Assembly (NCBI GenBank): GCA_015491865.1
Contig: WFVD01000022.1
Location: 1-63,862, forward strand
Origin: Gammaproteobacteria bacterium
Lineage (GTDB): Bacteria > Pseudomonadota > Gammaproteobacteria > SZUA-140
Length of the DNA stretch: 63,862 nucleotides
Direction: 5' to 3'
In this document: piece after piece, positions 26,088-34,623 of the stretch
How the letters are laid out: the number at the start of each line of letters is the position of its first letter
Numbering within the stretch: position 1 is the first letter of the stretch
Program-made: the position numbers and the translations under genes
The notes under the pieces: model-generated
What the model was told of the DNA's origin: nothing
Seen by the model: the letters and a program-made list of their open reading frames with translations, nothing else
Databases searched by the model: none

Positions 26088-27877
26088 GGTTTCTCCTCAG
26101 CTTTTAATTGCACATCACTCTCCTGAAGCGAGAAACGTTGCCGCATAAATTGATGGCCAAGTTTTTTATTGATCGCCTGGGCCTGTTGTAGTGCATTATC
26201 CCAGTTAACAGAGGGGCTGTCGCTCTGTTGGCCTGTCGGCAGTGGCTGTTCTGTGGTGTCACGTTTATGCTGCGTACGTTGCTGATGCTGCTCATCTGTG
26301 TGGGGTTCCGCCTGCGGGTTGGGTTGGCTGCTCTGCGGCGCTGTGTTGGGCAGTGCTGCTGATTGCAGTTCTGCTCTGTTATCATGTGTAGCGTGCATGG
26401 TTGCCATAGGTGGTTTTTGTTGCGCTTTTTTCTGTTCTCCCCCCTGCTGCACGCGGGCTTTATTGATCAAGTTGAGGTTGCGTGCTGCGCGTGAGAAGTG
26501 ACGTTGCAGGCGAAGCGCTTCTTCAAATGATTCAGCCGCGGCGTCCAGCTCTCCGAGTTGAGTGAGTGCATTGCCACGGTTGAAAAGTGCCTGAGCACGC
26601 TGCTCGTCATTGCTTGCCAGCTGTTGCGCACGTGCAAAGGCGTCGGCTGCAGTCCGCCACTCCTGTTGTCGATAAGCGGCGGCACCATAACCGAGTTGCG
26701 CGCGATAACTCTCTATTTCACTATAAAGATAGGCCGCTTCGGCAAAACGCCCTTCGTTGAGCGCTCGGTAGGCCTGTGACTCATGCCAGAGATCAAAAAT
26801 TGTACTGGCCTCTGTGGGTGGTGGCGCTGAAAATATCAACAGTGGTGCGATGACTATTGCGATATTGCCGCGCAACTGTTTGATCGATGAGATCAGGAAT
26901 AGAAAGATCGCGATCCCCATCAGCCATGGAAAGAGCTGAAACTGCTGCGGCTGGTAGGCGGCTCGATAGTGGTTAAGGGGTTCGAGTCTATCGAGTTCAC
27001 GGAAGATGATCTCCCACTCGTGGTCATCATTGCTGATGGGGGTGTAGATACCGCCGCTGGCGCTGGCAAGCCGTTGCAGGTGGTTGCTATCGAGTCGTGA
27101 GACCACCGGCTCTCTGTTGTGATGCAGCCGCATGCCGCGCTCATTTAGAATCATGCCGCCGGTGGCTGTACCGATGCCGACGACCAGCAGCGGAATCTCT
27201 TTTTTGCCCAGCCGCCGGGCTGCGTTTAGGTCTGCTTTCGGGTTAAAACTCTCACCGTCGGTAAGCAGCACAATGGCACGCCCTTTTTTCTGGCTATGGT
27301 CGAGCAGTTGCATCGCTCGTTCAAGTGCCTGCGTCAGGTTAGACCCCAGTTTTCTTGTCAGGGTGGTATCCAGCGCGTCGCTGAAGTGATGCAGTGTGTC
27401 ACGATCCGCGGTTAACGGTAGCACTTTATAGGCGTTGGCGGAGTAGGCGATCAGGGCGGTGCGATCCGCTTTTAGTCTGGCGGTAAAGTCGCGCAGCTCA
27501 AGTCTGGCCCGCTCCAGGCGCGTGGGCGCGATATCGTCTGCAGCCATCGAAGGGGAGATGTCAACGATTACGGCGATGTCGATACTGCGTGCGATGGTTG
27601 TCTCACGGCCATCGCTAAAGTATGGTCCGCTTGCGGCGAGCGCAATCAACCCCCATGCAATCAGCGCGGGCCACGAGGTTAAATAATCGCGATGTGGTTG
27701 AGATGGCTGGGTAAGCAGCCAGCGCCACAGATCGGGTGCAATAAACCGGGCCAGTCTTCTCTGATGCTGCCTGCTGCGTGGGCGCAGTCGCTGCACAATC
27801 ATGAGGCATAGCGGTACTGCCAGTAGCAGTAGCCACCACGGCTGACGCAGCGTTAGCTGTTCCAGGGTTTCGATCAC
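26081..27877 (-). CDS. batB: BatB-type VWA protein fused to TPR (BatB/BatC)
   Basis: This 598-residue membrane protein has two N-terminal helices (about 15-30 and 68-85), a von Willebrand A domain (about 95-290) with MIDAS motif DISPSMAADD and LTDGES, then helices near 320-350, TPR units at about 380-460 (ALFNRGNALTQLGELDAAAE) and a Gln-, His- and Pro-rich tail. In many bacteria the VWA part (BatB) and the TPR part (BatC) are separate; here they are one chain. It overlaps batA by 4 bases and batD by 7. The MIDAS motif suggests metal-dependent binding of a protein partner. Confidence 0.9.
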   Translation of the reverse strand: MIETLEQLTLRQPWWLLLLAVPLCLMIVQRLRPRSRQHQRRLARFIAPDLWRWLLTQPSQPHRDYLTSWPALIAWGLIALAASGPYFSDGRETTIARSIDIAVIVDISPSMAADDIAPTRLERARLELRDFTARLKADRTALIAYSANAYKVLPLTADRDTLHHFSDALDTTLTRKLGSNLTQALERAMQLLDHSQKKGRAIVLLTDGESFNPKADLNAARRLGKKEIPLLVVGIGTATGGMILNERGMRLHHNREPVVSRLDSNHLQRLASASGGIYTPISNDDHEWEIIFRELDRLEPLNHYRAAYQPQQFQLFPWLMGIAIFLFLISSIKQLRGNIAIVIAPLLIFSAPPPTEASTIFDLWHESQAYRALNEGRFAEAAYLYSEIESYRAQLGYGAAAYRQQEWRTAADAFARAQQLASNDEQRAQALFNRGNALTQLGELDAAAESFEEALRLQRHFSRAARNLNLINKARVQQGGEQKKAQQKPPMATMHATHDNRAELQSAALPNTAPQSSQPNPQAEPHTDEQHQQRTQHKRDTTEQPLPTGQQSDSPSVNWDNALQQAQAINKKLGHQFMRQRFSLQESDVQLKAEEKPW

Positions 27878-28881
27878 GGTAACACCTGTTGACGCAGGTG
27901 GCGTTCATTGAGCAGCAGTAGCGAGAGCGCCAGTAGCAGTGGCAGCCAGAACCACTCATCGCGTGGTATCAGAGAGGGGTCGTCGATCTGGGCCGGTTCC
28001 AGCTGGTTGATGTCGCTAAAGATTGCCTGCAATGTCTGAGTATCATTCGCATGAAAGTACTGCCCACCGGTTTCACTGGCGATTCTCTGTAGCAGCGTTT
28101 CATTAAGTGGTAGCTCAGTGTAGAGAGGCTGCTGCATCGGTCCGCGTGGAAAAGCGACGGTGCTGTTGGTGCCGACGCCAATGGTGTAGATGCGCAGTTT
28201 ATATGCCTGCGCTAACAGAATGGCTGACTCAGGGGTGACATGGCCGGCAGTATGGCTGCCATCGGTGAGTAATATCAGGATGCGCGATCTGGCAGCACGT
28301 TCCCTCATATGGTCTGCAGCGAGTGCGATGGCATCACCGAGTGCGGTGCGCTCTCCGGCAAGGCCGTTACGGATTTCGCTGAGGAAGTCGTGCGCCAGGG
28401 AGAGGTCAGTGGTGAGCGGCATAAAGGTGAAGGCGTCTTCCGCAAAGGCGATCAGCCCGATACGATCACCCTCTCGCTGCGCTAAAAAATTCTGTCCCAT
28501 CGCCTTTGAAATATCGATGCGACTGGTAATGCGTCCTTCGTGAATAAAATCCTGTGCCAGCATTGAACCTGAGATGTCAACGGCCAGCATTATGTCGTGG
28601 CCAGGGCGCTGTATCGGTTCATCGTTATGGAGCCATTGCGGGCGTGCAGCGCTGGCAAAGAGCAGCACACAGCCGAGTAGCCACAACCATGGTAGTCGGC
28701 GCTGTTTATTGGTAGTGCTGGCGAGCTGTATCAGGAGTTCCGTCTGACTATGGCGAATGGCAGCGACATTATCGCTGTTTACAGTTGAGGTGGCAGGCCG
28801 CTCTGATCGAACAGTGAACCGCCACAGCAGATAGGGTAGTGGTAATAGTAGAAGCCAGTAAGGGGAGGCGAACTCAAACAT
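27874..28881 (-). CDS. batA: BatA-type VWA membrane protein
   Basis: This 335-residue protein has membrane helices near each end (SPYWLLLLPLPYLLW and FWLPLLLALSLLLL) around a von Willebrand A domain with intact MIDAS residues (DISGSMLAQD, LTDGSHT). I chose the ATG at 28881, preceded by AAGGTGAG, over the one at 28902; it overlaps the DUF4381 stop by 8 bases. BatA and BatB are the VWA pair of the aerotolerance (Bat) operon, probably acting with MoxR as a chaperone-like assembly in the envelope. Confidence 0.9.
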   Translation of the reverse strand: MFEFASPYWLLLLPLPYLLWRFTVRSERPATSTVNSDNVAAIRHSQTELLIQLASTTNKQRRLPWLWLLGCVLLFASAARPQWLHNDEPIQRPGHDIMLAVDISGSMLAQDFIHEGRITSRIDISKAMGQNFLAQREGDRIGLIAFAEDAFTFMPLTTDLSLAHDFLSEIRNGLAGERTALGDAIALAADHMRERAARSRILILLTDGSHTAGHVTPESAILLAQAYKLRIYTIGVGTNSTVAFPRGPMQQPLYTELPLNETLLQRIASETGGQYFHANDTQTLQAIFSDINQLEPAQIDDPSLIPRDEWFWLPLLLALSLLLLNERHLRQQVLP

Positions 28882-29425
28882 CGCGCTCACCTTGCTTTTC
28901 ACCTGTCGCGGACTGTTGCGATCTCGTTAACCACTCTCTCAACTGGTTAAAGGTGGCCGTAGTGAGTGGTTGTGTGGCCTGCGCCCTGTAACGTAGCTGC
29001 TCAAATAGTGTGATGGTCTGTTGCCACTCGAGCGGGTTATCTACTAGTTGTGGTGGGCAGTGGCTGGCGAGTTGCGGTAGATTGAGTCCAAGGCGTAGCA
29101 GGGTAGTGAGGTGGTACGCTGTTTCGCGCGTATCGATATCACCATTCGACCAGGCCTGCTCAACGGCAGTTAGACGTTCAAGCGCCTCATGGGCGGTATC
29201 AACGGCGGCTATTGGTTGTGATTGCCGGCTGCGATGGCGGCGATGTAGATAGCGCAGTGCGCTAACGATCAGTAGCACAGCCAGCAGCGTAACTGCGGCT
29301 GGCCACAGCGCTGGCTCGGCTGGCGGCGTGATGTCGGCCAGCTGCTCAAGAAATGCATCGTTGTTGATCGGCGCCAGCATTGATGTCGTGGCGATTGCTG
29401 GTGAATCAAGTGTTGTCTCTTTCAT
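28874..29425 (-). CDS. DUF4381 membrane protein of the Bat operon
   Basis: This 183-residue protein has one membrane helix at about 42-62 (PAAVTLLAVLLIVSALRYL), a basic stop-transfer sequence (HRRHRSRQ) and a helical cytoplasmic domain with ETAYHLTTLLRLGLN and LEWQQTITLFEQLRYR. It fits DUF4381, which is found between DUF58 and batA genes. Its start overlaps the DUF58 stop by 4 bases. No catalytic motif is seen; a structural or adaptor role is likely. Confidence 0.8.
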   Translation of the reverse strand: MKETTLDSPAIATTSMLAPINNDAFLEQLADITPPAEPALWPAAVTLLAVLLIVSALRYLHRRHRSRQSQPIAAVDTAHEALERLTAVEQAWSNGDIDTRETAYHLTTLLRLGLNLPQLASHCPPQLVDNPLEWQQTITLFEQLRYRAQATQPLTTATFNQLREWLTRSQQSATGEKQGERDV

Positions 29426-30330
29426 TGCAGTTGCGCCAGCTGCTGTAATGTATCGCGGTGGTTGTAGAGCGTATGCAAGGGTAGCTGGCTACGCAGGCAG
29501 AGCTGCCTGATCGCCTGATGGCGCTGCTGCATCGCATCGGCATAGGCGTCACGCAGTGAGCGTCTGTTAGTGTCGATGATGCTGCTTTTACCGCTTAAAG
29601 GTGAGACCAGGCGAATCTTGCCACACGCCTCAAGCTGCTCTTCAGCAGGGTCAGTAATGCGCAGTGCGACGGGTTCAAAACGTGCGGCAATCTCGAGTAG
29701 TGAAGGGTGGTGCTTTTCTTCGATGCCGTGCAGGTCGCTAATGAACAGTAGCGAGCTGCCGCGTTCTGCTCTCTGGCTGATCTGTTCCAGAAGCCTGCTG
29801 AGATCGATGGCGTCACTGCTCTGTTCTGCCTCCAGTGGTGCCGTGGCCGCCTGTAGCAAAGGTAGTGCCCCTTCGATGGTTGATGATGCGGCAAAAAACT
29901 GCGTTTCGCTGTCGAGCACAACACCGGCGACCCGTTCACGTGCGGCAAGAGCAGAGAAGGCGAGGAGCGCGGCGCAGCGTGCGGCGGTGGTCACCTTGAG
30001 TTCAACCCGGCTCCCAAAGCGCATCGAAGGGCGGCGGTCGATCGCTAAAAAGAGTGTGCGCTGGCGCTCGGCAAGAAACACCTTGCTGGTCGGTTTGCCG
30101 CTGCGAGCCGTGGCGCGCCAGTCCATATGGCGGATTTCATCCCCTGGCTGGTAGGGGCGCACATCGTGTAGCTCCATGCCGTGGCCGCGGTGGAGTGAGA
30201 GGAAGGCGCCCGCATAGGGGGTATCGAGTAGCCGCATCTGGCGATGGCGGCGTAGCAGCACCTGCTGCTGCAGCTTCTCCAGCTCGGCCGTGGAGAGCAG
30301 TGCGTCCTGATGGTGGGCGTCACGCATCAC
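29422..30330 (-). CDS. DUF58 protein of the MoxR/Bat operon
   Basis: This 302-residue cytoplasmic protein shows the DUF58 signature: HRGHGMELHDVRPYQPGDE, DWRATARSGKP, VFLAERQRTLFLAIDRRPSM and RFGSR. The latter half has the VWA-like fold with a degenerate MIDAS (DRRPSM), followed by LLFISDLHG. DUF58 proteins almost always pair with MoxR ATPases and are thought to be their adaptors or substrates. It begins 6 bases after the moxR stop. Confidence 0.9.
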   Translation of the reverse strand: MMRDAHHQDALLSTAELEKLQQQVLLRRHRQMRLLDTPYAGAFLSLHRGHGMELHDVRPYQPGDEIRHMDWRATARSGKPTSKVFLAERQRTLFLAIDRRPSMRFGSRVELKVTTAARCAALLAFSALAARERVAGVVLDSETQFFAASSTIEGALPLLQAATAPLEAEQSSDAIDLSRLLEQISQRAERGSSLLFISDLHGIEEKHHPSLLEIAARFEPVALRITDPAEEQLEACGKIRLVSPLSGKSSIIDTNRRSLRDAYADAMQQRHQAIRQLCLRSQLPLHTLYNHRDTLQQLAQLQ

Positions 30331-30336
30331 GAGTGT

Positions 30337-31284
30337 TCAGGGAATCGGCACCACATCGGTGATGCGTTCGATCAGTTGGCGACAATCGGCCCCTTCGGCA
30401 CGCGCCGAGAAGCTGAGGGCGATGCGGTGGTTGAGCACATCGTGCGCCAGTTCGATGATGTCACCGGGTTCGACAAAATCACGCCCTTTTAAGTAGGCGC
30501 GGGCGCGACTGGTCTGCGCTAGCGCCAGGGTGGCGCGTGGAGAGGCGCCGCGTGCCAGCAGGGGAGTAAGCGCCTCGTCCCAGGGTGATGGGTCACGTGT
30601 CGCACCGACCAGGGTGACGATGTAGCGTTCCAGCATTTCGTCAATGTACACCTTATTCACCGCTTCGCGCGCGCTGCTGACCTGGGCTGCGGTGATGGCG
30701 GCTCTGTTGTGGGCGCTGTTGTCGGCCTGTTGCGCCCGTCGCAGTATCGCCAGCTCTTCATCTGCGCTGGGGTAATCGATGAGTGTTTTCATCATAAAGC
30801 GGTCGAGCTGCGCCTCCGGCAGTGGGTAGGTGCCCTCCTGCTCAATCGAGTTCTGGGTGGCGATTACCATAAAGATATCGGGCAGCGGGCGGGTGACACC
30901 GCCCACGGTGACCTGACGTTCCTGCATCGCCTCCAGCAGTGCCGACTGTACCTTGGGTGGCGCACGGTTGATTTCATCAGCAAGAATGATCTCGTTGAAG
31001 ATGGGGCCCGCGATAAACTGGAAATGGCCGTCCTGTGGTACAAAGATATCCGAGCCGGTAATGTCGCCGGGAATCAGGTCCGGCGTGAACTGGATACGCT
31101 GAAACGGCATCGCCATGCCGCTGGCGAGCTGCTGAACCGCGCTGGTTTTGGCCAGCCCGGGTAGCCCTTCAAGTAGCATGTGACCGTTGGCCAGCACACC
31201 GGTCAGCAGGCGTTCGATGAGCGTCGCCTGTCCGACGATGGTGGTTTCAATGTGCGCCTTGAGCGCGCTAAAGTCATTTTTCAT
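30337..31284 (-). CDS. moxR: MoxR-family AAA+ ATPase
   Basis: This 315-residue ATPase has Walker A GLPGLAKT (about 41-48), the MoxR-specific run FQRIQFTPDLIPGDITG, Walker B IILADEINRAPP, sensor 1 in VIATQNSIEQEGTYPLPEAQ and a C-terminal helical lid. It heads a six-gene operon with DUF58, DUF4381, batA, batB and batD. MoxR proteins remodel or help assemble specific protein complexes. A possible promoter on the minus strand (CTGTCA, 17 bases, TAGAAT at 31299-31294) would place the transcript start within a few bases of the ATG, and no ribosome site is visible, so the message could be nearly leaderless. Confidence 0.93.
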   Translation of the reverse strand: MKNDFSALKAHIETTIVGQATLIERLLTGVLANGHMLLEGLPGLAKTSAVQQLASGMAMPFQRIQFTPDLIPGDITGSDIFVPQDGHFQFIAGPIFNEIILADEINRAPPKVQSALLEAMQERQVTVGGVTRPLPDIFMVIATQNSIEQEGTYPLPEAQLDRFMMKTLIDYPSADEELAILRRAQQADNSAHNRAAITAAQVSSAREAVNKVYIDEMLERYIVTLVGATRDPSPWDEALTPLLARGASPRATLALAQTSRARAYLKGRDFVEPGDIIELAHDVLNHRIALSFSARAEGADCRQLIERITDVVPIP

Positions 31285-31812
31285 AACCGCAAGATTCTAG
31301 ACTATCTGTAGAAAATTGACAGGCGGCTCTTGTTGCTGTCGAACTGGCAAGCTTCAGGATCGAAAAAATGGGGTTATTAAAGAGTGTAAAAATGAACTGT
31401 TCGCATGGAATGACAGGTTTTAATCGTATTTTTCGGAGCGACTCAGGGCCGGGTGCAATGTCTGGGGGAAGGTCGTATAATCGGTGCTCTTTGCGTTTTA
31501 CAGGTGATGATTAGAATCAATGTAATGCGTGGATATTGTGGTATTAGCAGGCGGATAAGCCGGGGTTGGAGTGCTGTTTTGGAGGGGTTGATGTGCATGG
31601 CCTGGTCAGTTTTCTGAACGCCCGGGTTCCTGCTGCAGGTATAGACGTCGGTTTAGATGTGTCATCGCTATGTATCTCAACGCGGTCAAGAAGAATATCC
31701 CTTTAAAAACAGGGACTTTAGGTTTTGTTGGAATTTTTTCAGGGGTCGGGTATTTTGGCAGCATTTATGTATAATCGACGCTCTTTTGGGTTGAGAAGCC
31801 AAGTGCATTGCG
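31285..31812. other. Divergent intergenic region between moxR and ccmA
   Basis: This 528-base region has no supported gene. It contains a possible moxR promoter near its left end and two perfect TATAAT boxes reading rightward (31476-31481 and 31770-31775), both followed by CG-nn-GCTCTTT. A 36-codon open frame from 31507 has no proper ribosome site. The first TATAAT could drive a small RNA or a long ccm leader; the sequence does not decide. Confidence 0.6.
31770..31775 (+). promoter_or_regulatory. Candidate -10 element of the ccm operon
   Basis: A perfect TATAAT lies 37 bases before the ccmA ATG, with AT-rich sequence upstream but no good -35 hexamer at normal spacing. It shares the downstream CGxxGCTCTTT context with the TATAAT at 31476. 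Confidence 0.45.
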
Positions 31813-32487
31813 ATGGATAAAGCGCTGCTTGAAATCAGAGAGCTGGAATGTGTGCGTGGCGATAAGCAGCTCTTTAAGGGGCTCTCTTTTTCACTGGGAG
31901 CTGGTTCGTTGCTCCATGTGCATGGCCCGAATGGAAGCGGCAAGACGACGCTGCTACGCGCCATTGCTGGATTAGTGCTGCAGGAGAGCGGTGAGATTTG
32001 CTGGAATGGTGAGCAGATCGGCAAACAGAAAGATGAGTTTAATCGTGAGCTGCTCTATCTTGGTCACCACTATGGGCTCAAGTTTGAACTGACCGGCTAT
32101 GAGAATTTGAAGGTGTTTGCCAACCTGAGTGGCTCGGATATTAGCGAGCATGAAGTGGAGGCGGCACTGATGCGTTTTGGTCTGGCGCACTGTGTTGAGC
32201 TGCCGGTGAAGGTGCTGTCGCAGGGGCAGAAACGTCGCGTTGCGCTGGCGCGCCTGCTGTTGCAGTCGTCGAAGCTATGGATACTGGATGAGCCTTTTGT
32301 GGCGCTGGATGCAGCAGCGGTGGAGCTGCTACTGGATGTGATTAAGGCGCATGTCGCCGCGGGTGGCATGGTGATTCTGACCACCCATCAGGAAGTGGCG
32401 GTTGAAGTGGGTGCTTTGCAGCATCTGCATCTTGGGCAGGCGCAGCCCACTCAGACGAGACAGACTGCGATGGCGGAGCAGTACTGA
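31813..32487 (+). CDS. ccmA: CcmA, ATPase of the heme exporter
   Basis: This 224-residue ABC ATPase has Walker A GPNGSGKT (about 39-46), signature LSQGQKRRVALARLL, Walker B LWILDEPFVALD and H-loop TTHQE. With CcmB, CcmC and CcmD it releases heme-loaded CcmE at the inner membrane in System I cytochrome c maturation. The length matches family members. It opens the ccm operon; its stop overlaps the ccmB start (TGATG). Confidence 0.95.
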   Translation: MDKALLEIRELECVRGDKQLFKGLSFSLGAGSLLHVHGPNGSGKTTLLRAIAGLVLQESGEICWNGEQIGKQKDEFNRELLYLGHHYGLKFELTGYENLKVFANLSGSDISEHEVEAALMRFGLAHCVELPVKVLSQGQKRRVALARLLLQSSKLWILDEPFVALDAAAVELLLDVIKAHVAAGGMVILTTHQEVAVEVGALQHLHLGQAQPTQTRQTAMAEQY

Positions 32488-33155
32488 TGCTGGCGACACT
32501 GAGATGCATGGTGATGCGAGACCTGACGCTGGCGATGCGCCACCGTTCAGATGTACTGACGACGGTGTTCTTTTTTATCATCGTCGTGAGCCTCTTCCCA
32601 CTCGGTGTAGGGCCTGAGGCGGCGCTGTTAAAAGAGATGGCGGCGGGGGTGGTTTGGGTAGCGGCGCTGCTGGCCTCGATGTTGTCGCTGACCCGTCTGT
32701 TTGCAGACGATTACAACGACGGCACGCTGGAGCAGCTGCTGCTGGTGCCGCAGTCGCTGTCGCTGATTGTGCTCGGCAAGGTGCTGGCGCACTGGATTAT
32801 TTCAGGCCTGCCACTGGTAGTGATGTCGCCGCTGCTGGGGCTGCAGTTTGGGCTGGAAGGGGACGAGCTGATGATGTTGATGGTGACCCTGTTGCTGGGG
32901 ACACCCGTGCTAAGCCTGCTGGGCGCGATCGGCGCGGCGCTGACGCTGGGGTTGCGGGGCGGGGGGGTGCTGGTCTCGCTGCTGGTGTTACCGCTCTATA
33001 TTCCTGTGCTGATTTTTGGTGCAGGTGCGGTCACCGCAAGTGCGGCAGGGATGGGGGCCGATGGCCACCTCTCTTTGATGGGCGCAATATTATTACTGGC
33101 GCTAGTGCTTGCGCCGTGGGCCTCGGCGGCAGCGCTGCGAATTTCGGTGGAATAG
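32487..33155 (+). CDS. ccmB: CcmB, membrane subunit of the heme exporter
   Basis: This 222-residue integral membrane protein has six predicted helices and the CcmB start pattern (CMVMRDLTLAMRHRSDVLTTVFFF), followed by LTRLFADDYNDGTLEQLLL. It forms the membrane channel part of CcmAB. It is translated from an ATG overlapping the ccmA stop by one base. Confidence 0.95.
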   Translation: MLATLRCMVMRDLTLAMRHRSDVLTTVFFFIIVVSLFPLGVGPEAALLKEMAAGVVWVAALLASMLSLTRLFADDYNDGTLEQLLLVPQSLSLIVLGKVLAHWIISGLPLVVMSPLLGLQFGLEGDELMMLMVTLLLGTPVLSLLGAIGAALTLGLRGGGVLVSLLVLPLYIPVLIFGAGAVTASAAGMGADGHLSLMGAILLLALVLAPWASAAALRISVE

Positions 33156-33202
33156 CTTTTTATTAAGCGGAATTGACTTAAAATATAGAGAAGATATGCA
33201 TC

Positions 33203-33949
33203 GTGTTTAACTTGTTTAAATATTCATCACCAGCGACCTTCTACCCATTAGCGGGAAGATTGGCGGTCGGCTTTGGTATCGCTTCTGCGATCTTATTGGT
33301 GATCGGGCTCTACATGAGTTTCTTTGTGGCCCCAACCGATTACAAACAGGGCGAAGGGTATCGCATCATGTTTATTCATGTGCCGGCGGCGTGGATGTCG
33401 ATGTTGATCTATGTAGTGATGGCCTGCTGGGCAGCGGCCGGGATGATCTGGCATACGCGTCTCTCATCAATGATGGCCTCATCACTCGCGCCCACCGGTG
33501 CAATGTTCACCTTTATTGCGCTGTGGACCGGTGCACTGTGGGGCAAGCCGATGTGGGGTGCCTGGTGGGTGTGGGATGCGCGCCTCACCTCTGAATTGAT
33601 TCTGCTGTTTCTCTATGTGGGGTTTATGGCGCTGGAGTCGGCCATTGATGACCCACGTCGTGCCGCCCGCGCCAGTGGCTTGCTGGCGCTGGTGGGTGTG
33701 ATCAATGTCCCTATCATCTACTACTCCGTACAGTGGTGGAACACCTTGCACCAGGGGAGCTCGATTAAAGTAGTCGATGGCGGCGTTGAGACCAGCATGT
33801 CCGAGATTATGGTCTGGACACTGTTGGTGATGACCTTTGCCTGCTGGTTTTACACCATCGCAGTCGCACTATGTCGTGTACGCAGTATCATCCTTGAGCG
33901 CGAATCGGGCGCATCGTGGGTGAAGGCGTTATTGCAGGAGAGAAAATGA
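33203..33949 (+). CDS. ccmC: CcmC, heme-to-CcmE transfer protein
   Basis: This 248-residue membrane protein has six helices and the tryptophan-rich heme site WGAWWVWDARLTSELI (about 115-130), with flanking histidines FIHVPAAW and SVQWWNTLHQGSS that coordinate heme. It loads heme on CcmE. The start is GTG 33203, giving MFNLFKYSSPATFY as in other CcmC proteins; the nearby ATG at 33195 is out of frame. Confidence 0.95.
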   Translation: MFNLFKYSSPATFYPLAGRLAVGFGIASAILLVIGLYMSFFVAPTDYKQGEGYRIMFIHVPAAWMSMLIYVVMACWAAAGMIWHTRLSSMMASSLAPTGAMFTFIALWTGALWGKPMWGAWWVWDARLTSELILLFLYVGFMALESAIDDPRRAARASGLLALVGVINVPIIYYSVQWWNTLHQGSSIKVVDGGVETSMSEIMVWTLLVMTFACWFYTIAVALCRVRSIILERESGASWVKALLQERK

Positions 33950-34119
33950 TGAGCGAATGGCTGGCGATGGGTGGCCACGGTTTATATATCTGGGGGTCAT
34001 ACGCGGTAGCGGCCCTCTTTATGATTGTTGAAGTGATCCTGGTGGTGCGCCGCAGACGTAGTCTGATGCAGCGACTGGGGCGTATGATTCGAATGAAAGA
34101 TTCAGAGGTATCGGGATGA
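33946..34119 (+). CDS. ccmD: CcmD, small membrane component
   Basis: This 57-residue single-helix protein (MMSEWLAMGGHGLYIWGSYAVA, then a basic tail RRRRSLMQRL) matches CcmD, which stabilises CcmC with CcmE. AGGAGAG precedes the ATG pair at 33946/33949, either of which can be the start. It overlaps ccmC by 4 bases and ccmE by 4. Confidence 0.9.
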   Translation: MMSEWLAMGGHGLYIWGSYAVAALFMIVEVILVVRRRRSLMQRLGRMIRMKDSEVSG

Positions 34120-34622
34120 AGTCTAGACATAAGCGCATGGTATTTATAGTTGTTGGTCTTGCCGCATTAGCTGGCGCGGTGGGGCTGATCATGAACGCCT
34201 TGCAGAGTAATATTAACCATTTCTTTAGCCCGACCGAAGTGCACGCGAATGCAGCACCAACCGACCGCTCTTTTCGTCTCGGTGGTCTGGTTGAGGTCGA
34301 CAGTGTTCAGCGTGAAGATGATGGGCTGACCGTCCACTTTCGGGTGACGGATAATGCGGAAACAGTGCCGGTAACCTACACCGGCATTTTACCCGACCTG
34401 TTTCGAGAAGGTGAAGGCGTTGTTGCTCAGGGTAAAATCACCAGCGATGGGGTATTCATGGCAGATGAAGTGCTTGCCAAACATGATGAAACTTATATGC
34501 CGCCGGAGGTTGCAGAGGCGCTTGAAAAGGCCGAGCTAGCGAAAGCTGAGGCGGCTAACGGGGCAACGGCCGTCGAGCCTGCAGCCGTTCAGCCCGCAGC
34601 ACAGCCACAAGAGGGAATATAA
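34116..34622 (+). CDS. ccmE: CcmE, periplasmic heme chaperone
   Basis: This 168-residue protein has an N-terminal membrane anchor (about 8-28), an OB-fold domain (FRLGGLVEVDSV, VPVTYTGILPDLFREGEGVV) and the heme-binding motif LAKHDETYMPP, where His123 binds heme covalently and the Tyr of DETY supports it. The C-terminal tail is Ala-, Glu- and Pro-rich. It carries heme from CcmC to CcmF/CcmH. Confidence 0.96.
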   Translation: MKSRHKRMVFIVVGLAALAGAVGLIMNALQSNINHFFSPTEVHANAAPTDRSFRLGGLVEVDSVQREDDGLTVHFRVTDNAETVPVTYTGILPDLFREGEGVVAQGKITSDGVFMADEVLAKHDETYMPPEVAEALEKAELAKAEAANGATAVEPAAVQPAAQPQEGI

Positions 34623-34623
34623 G

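Noticed and set aside
31507-31617. A 36-codon open frame downstream of TATAAT at 31476
   Set aside because: There is no properly spaced ribosome site, and the composition is not convincing; kept only as part of the intergenic description.
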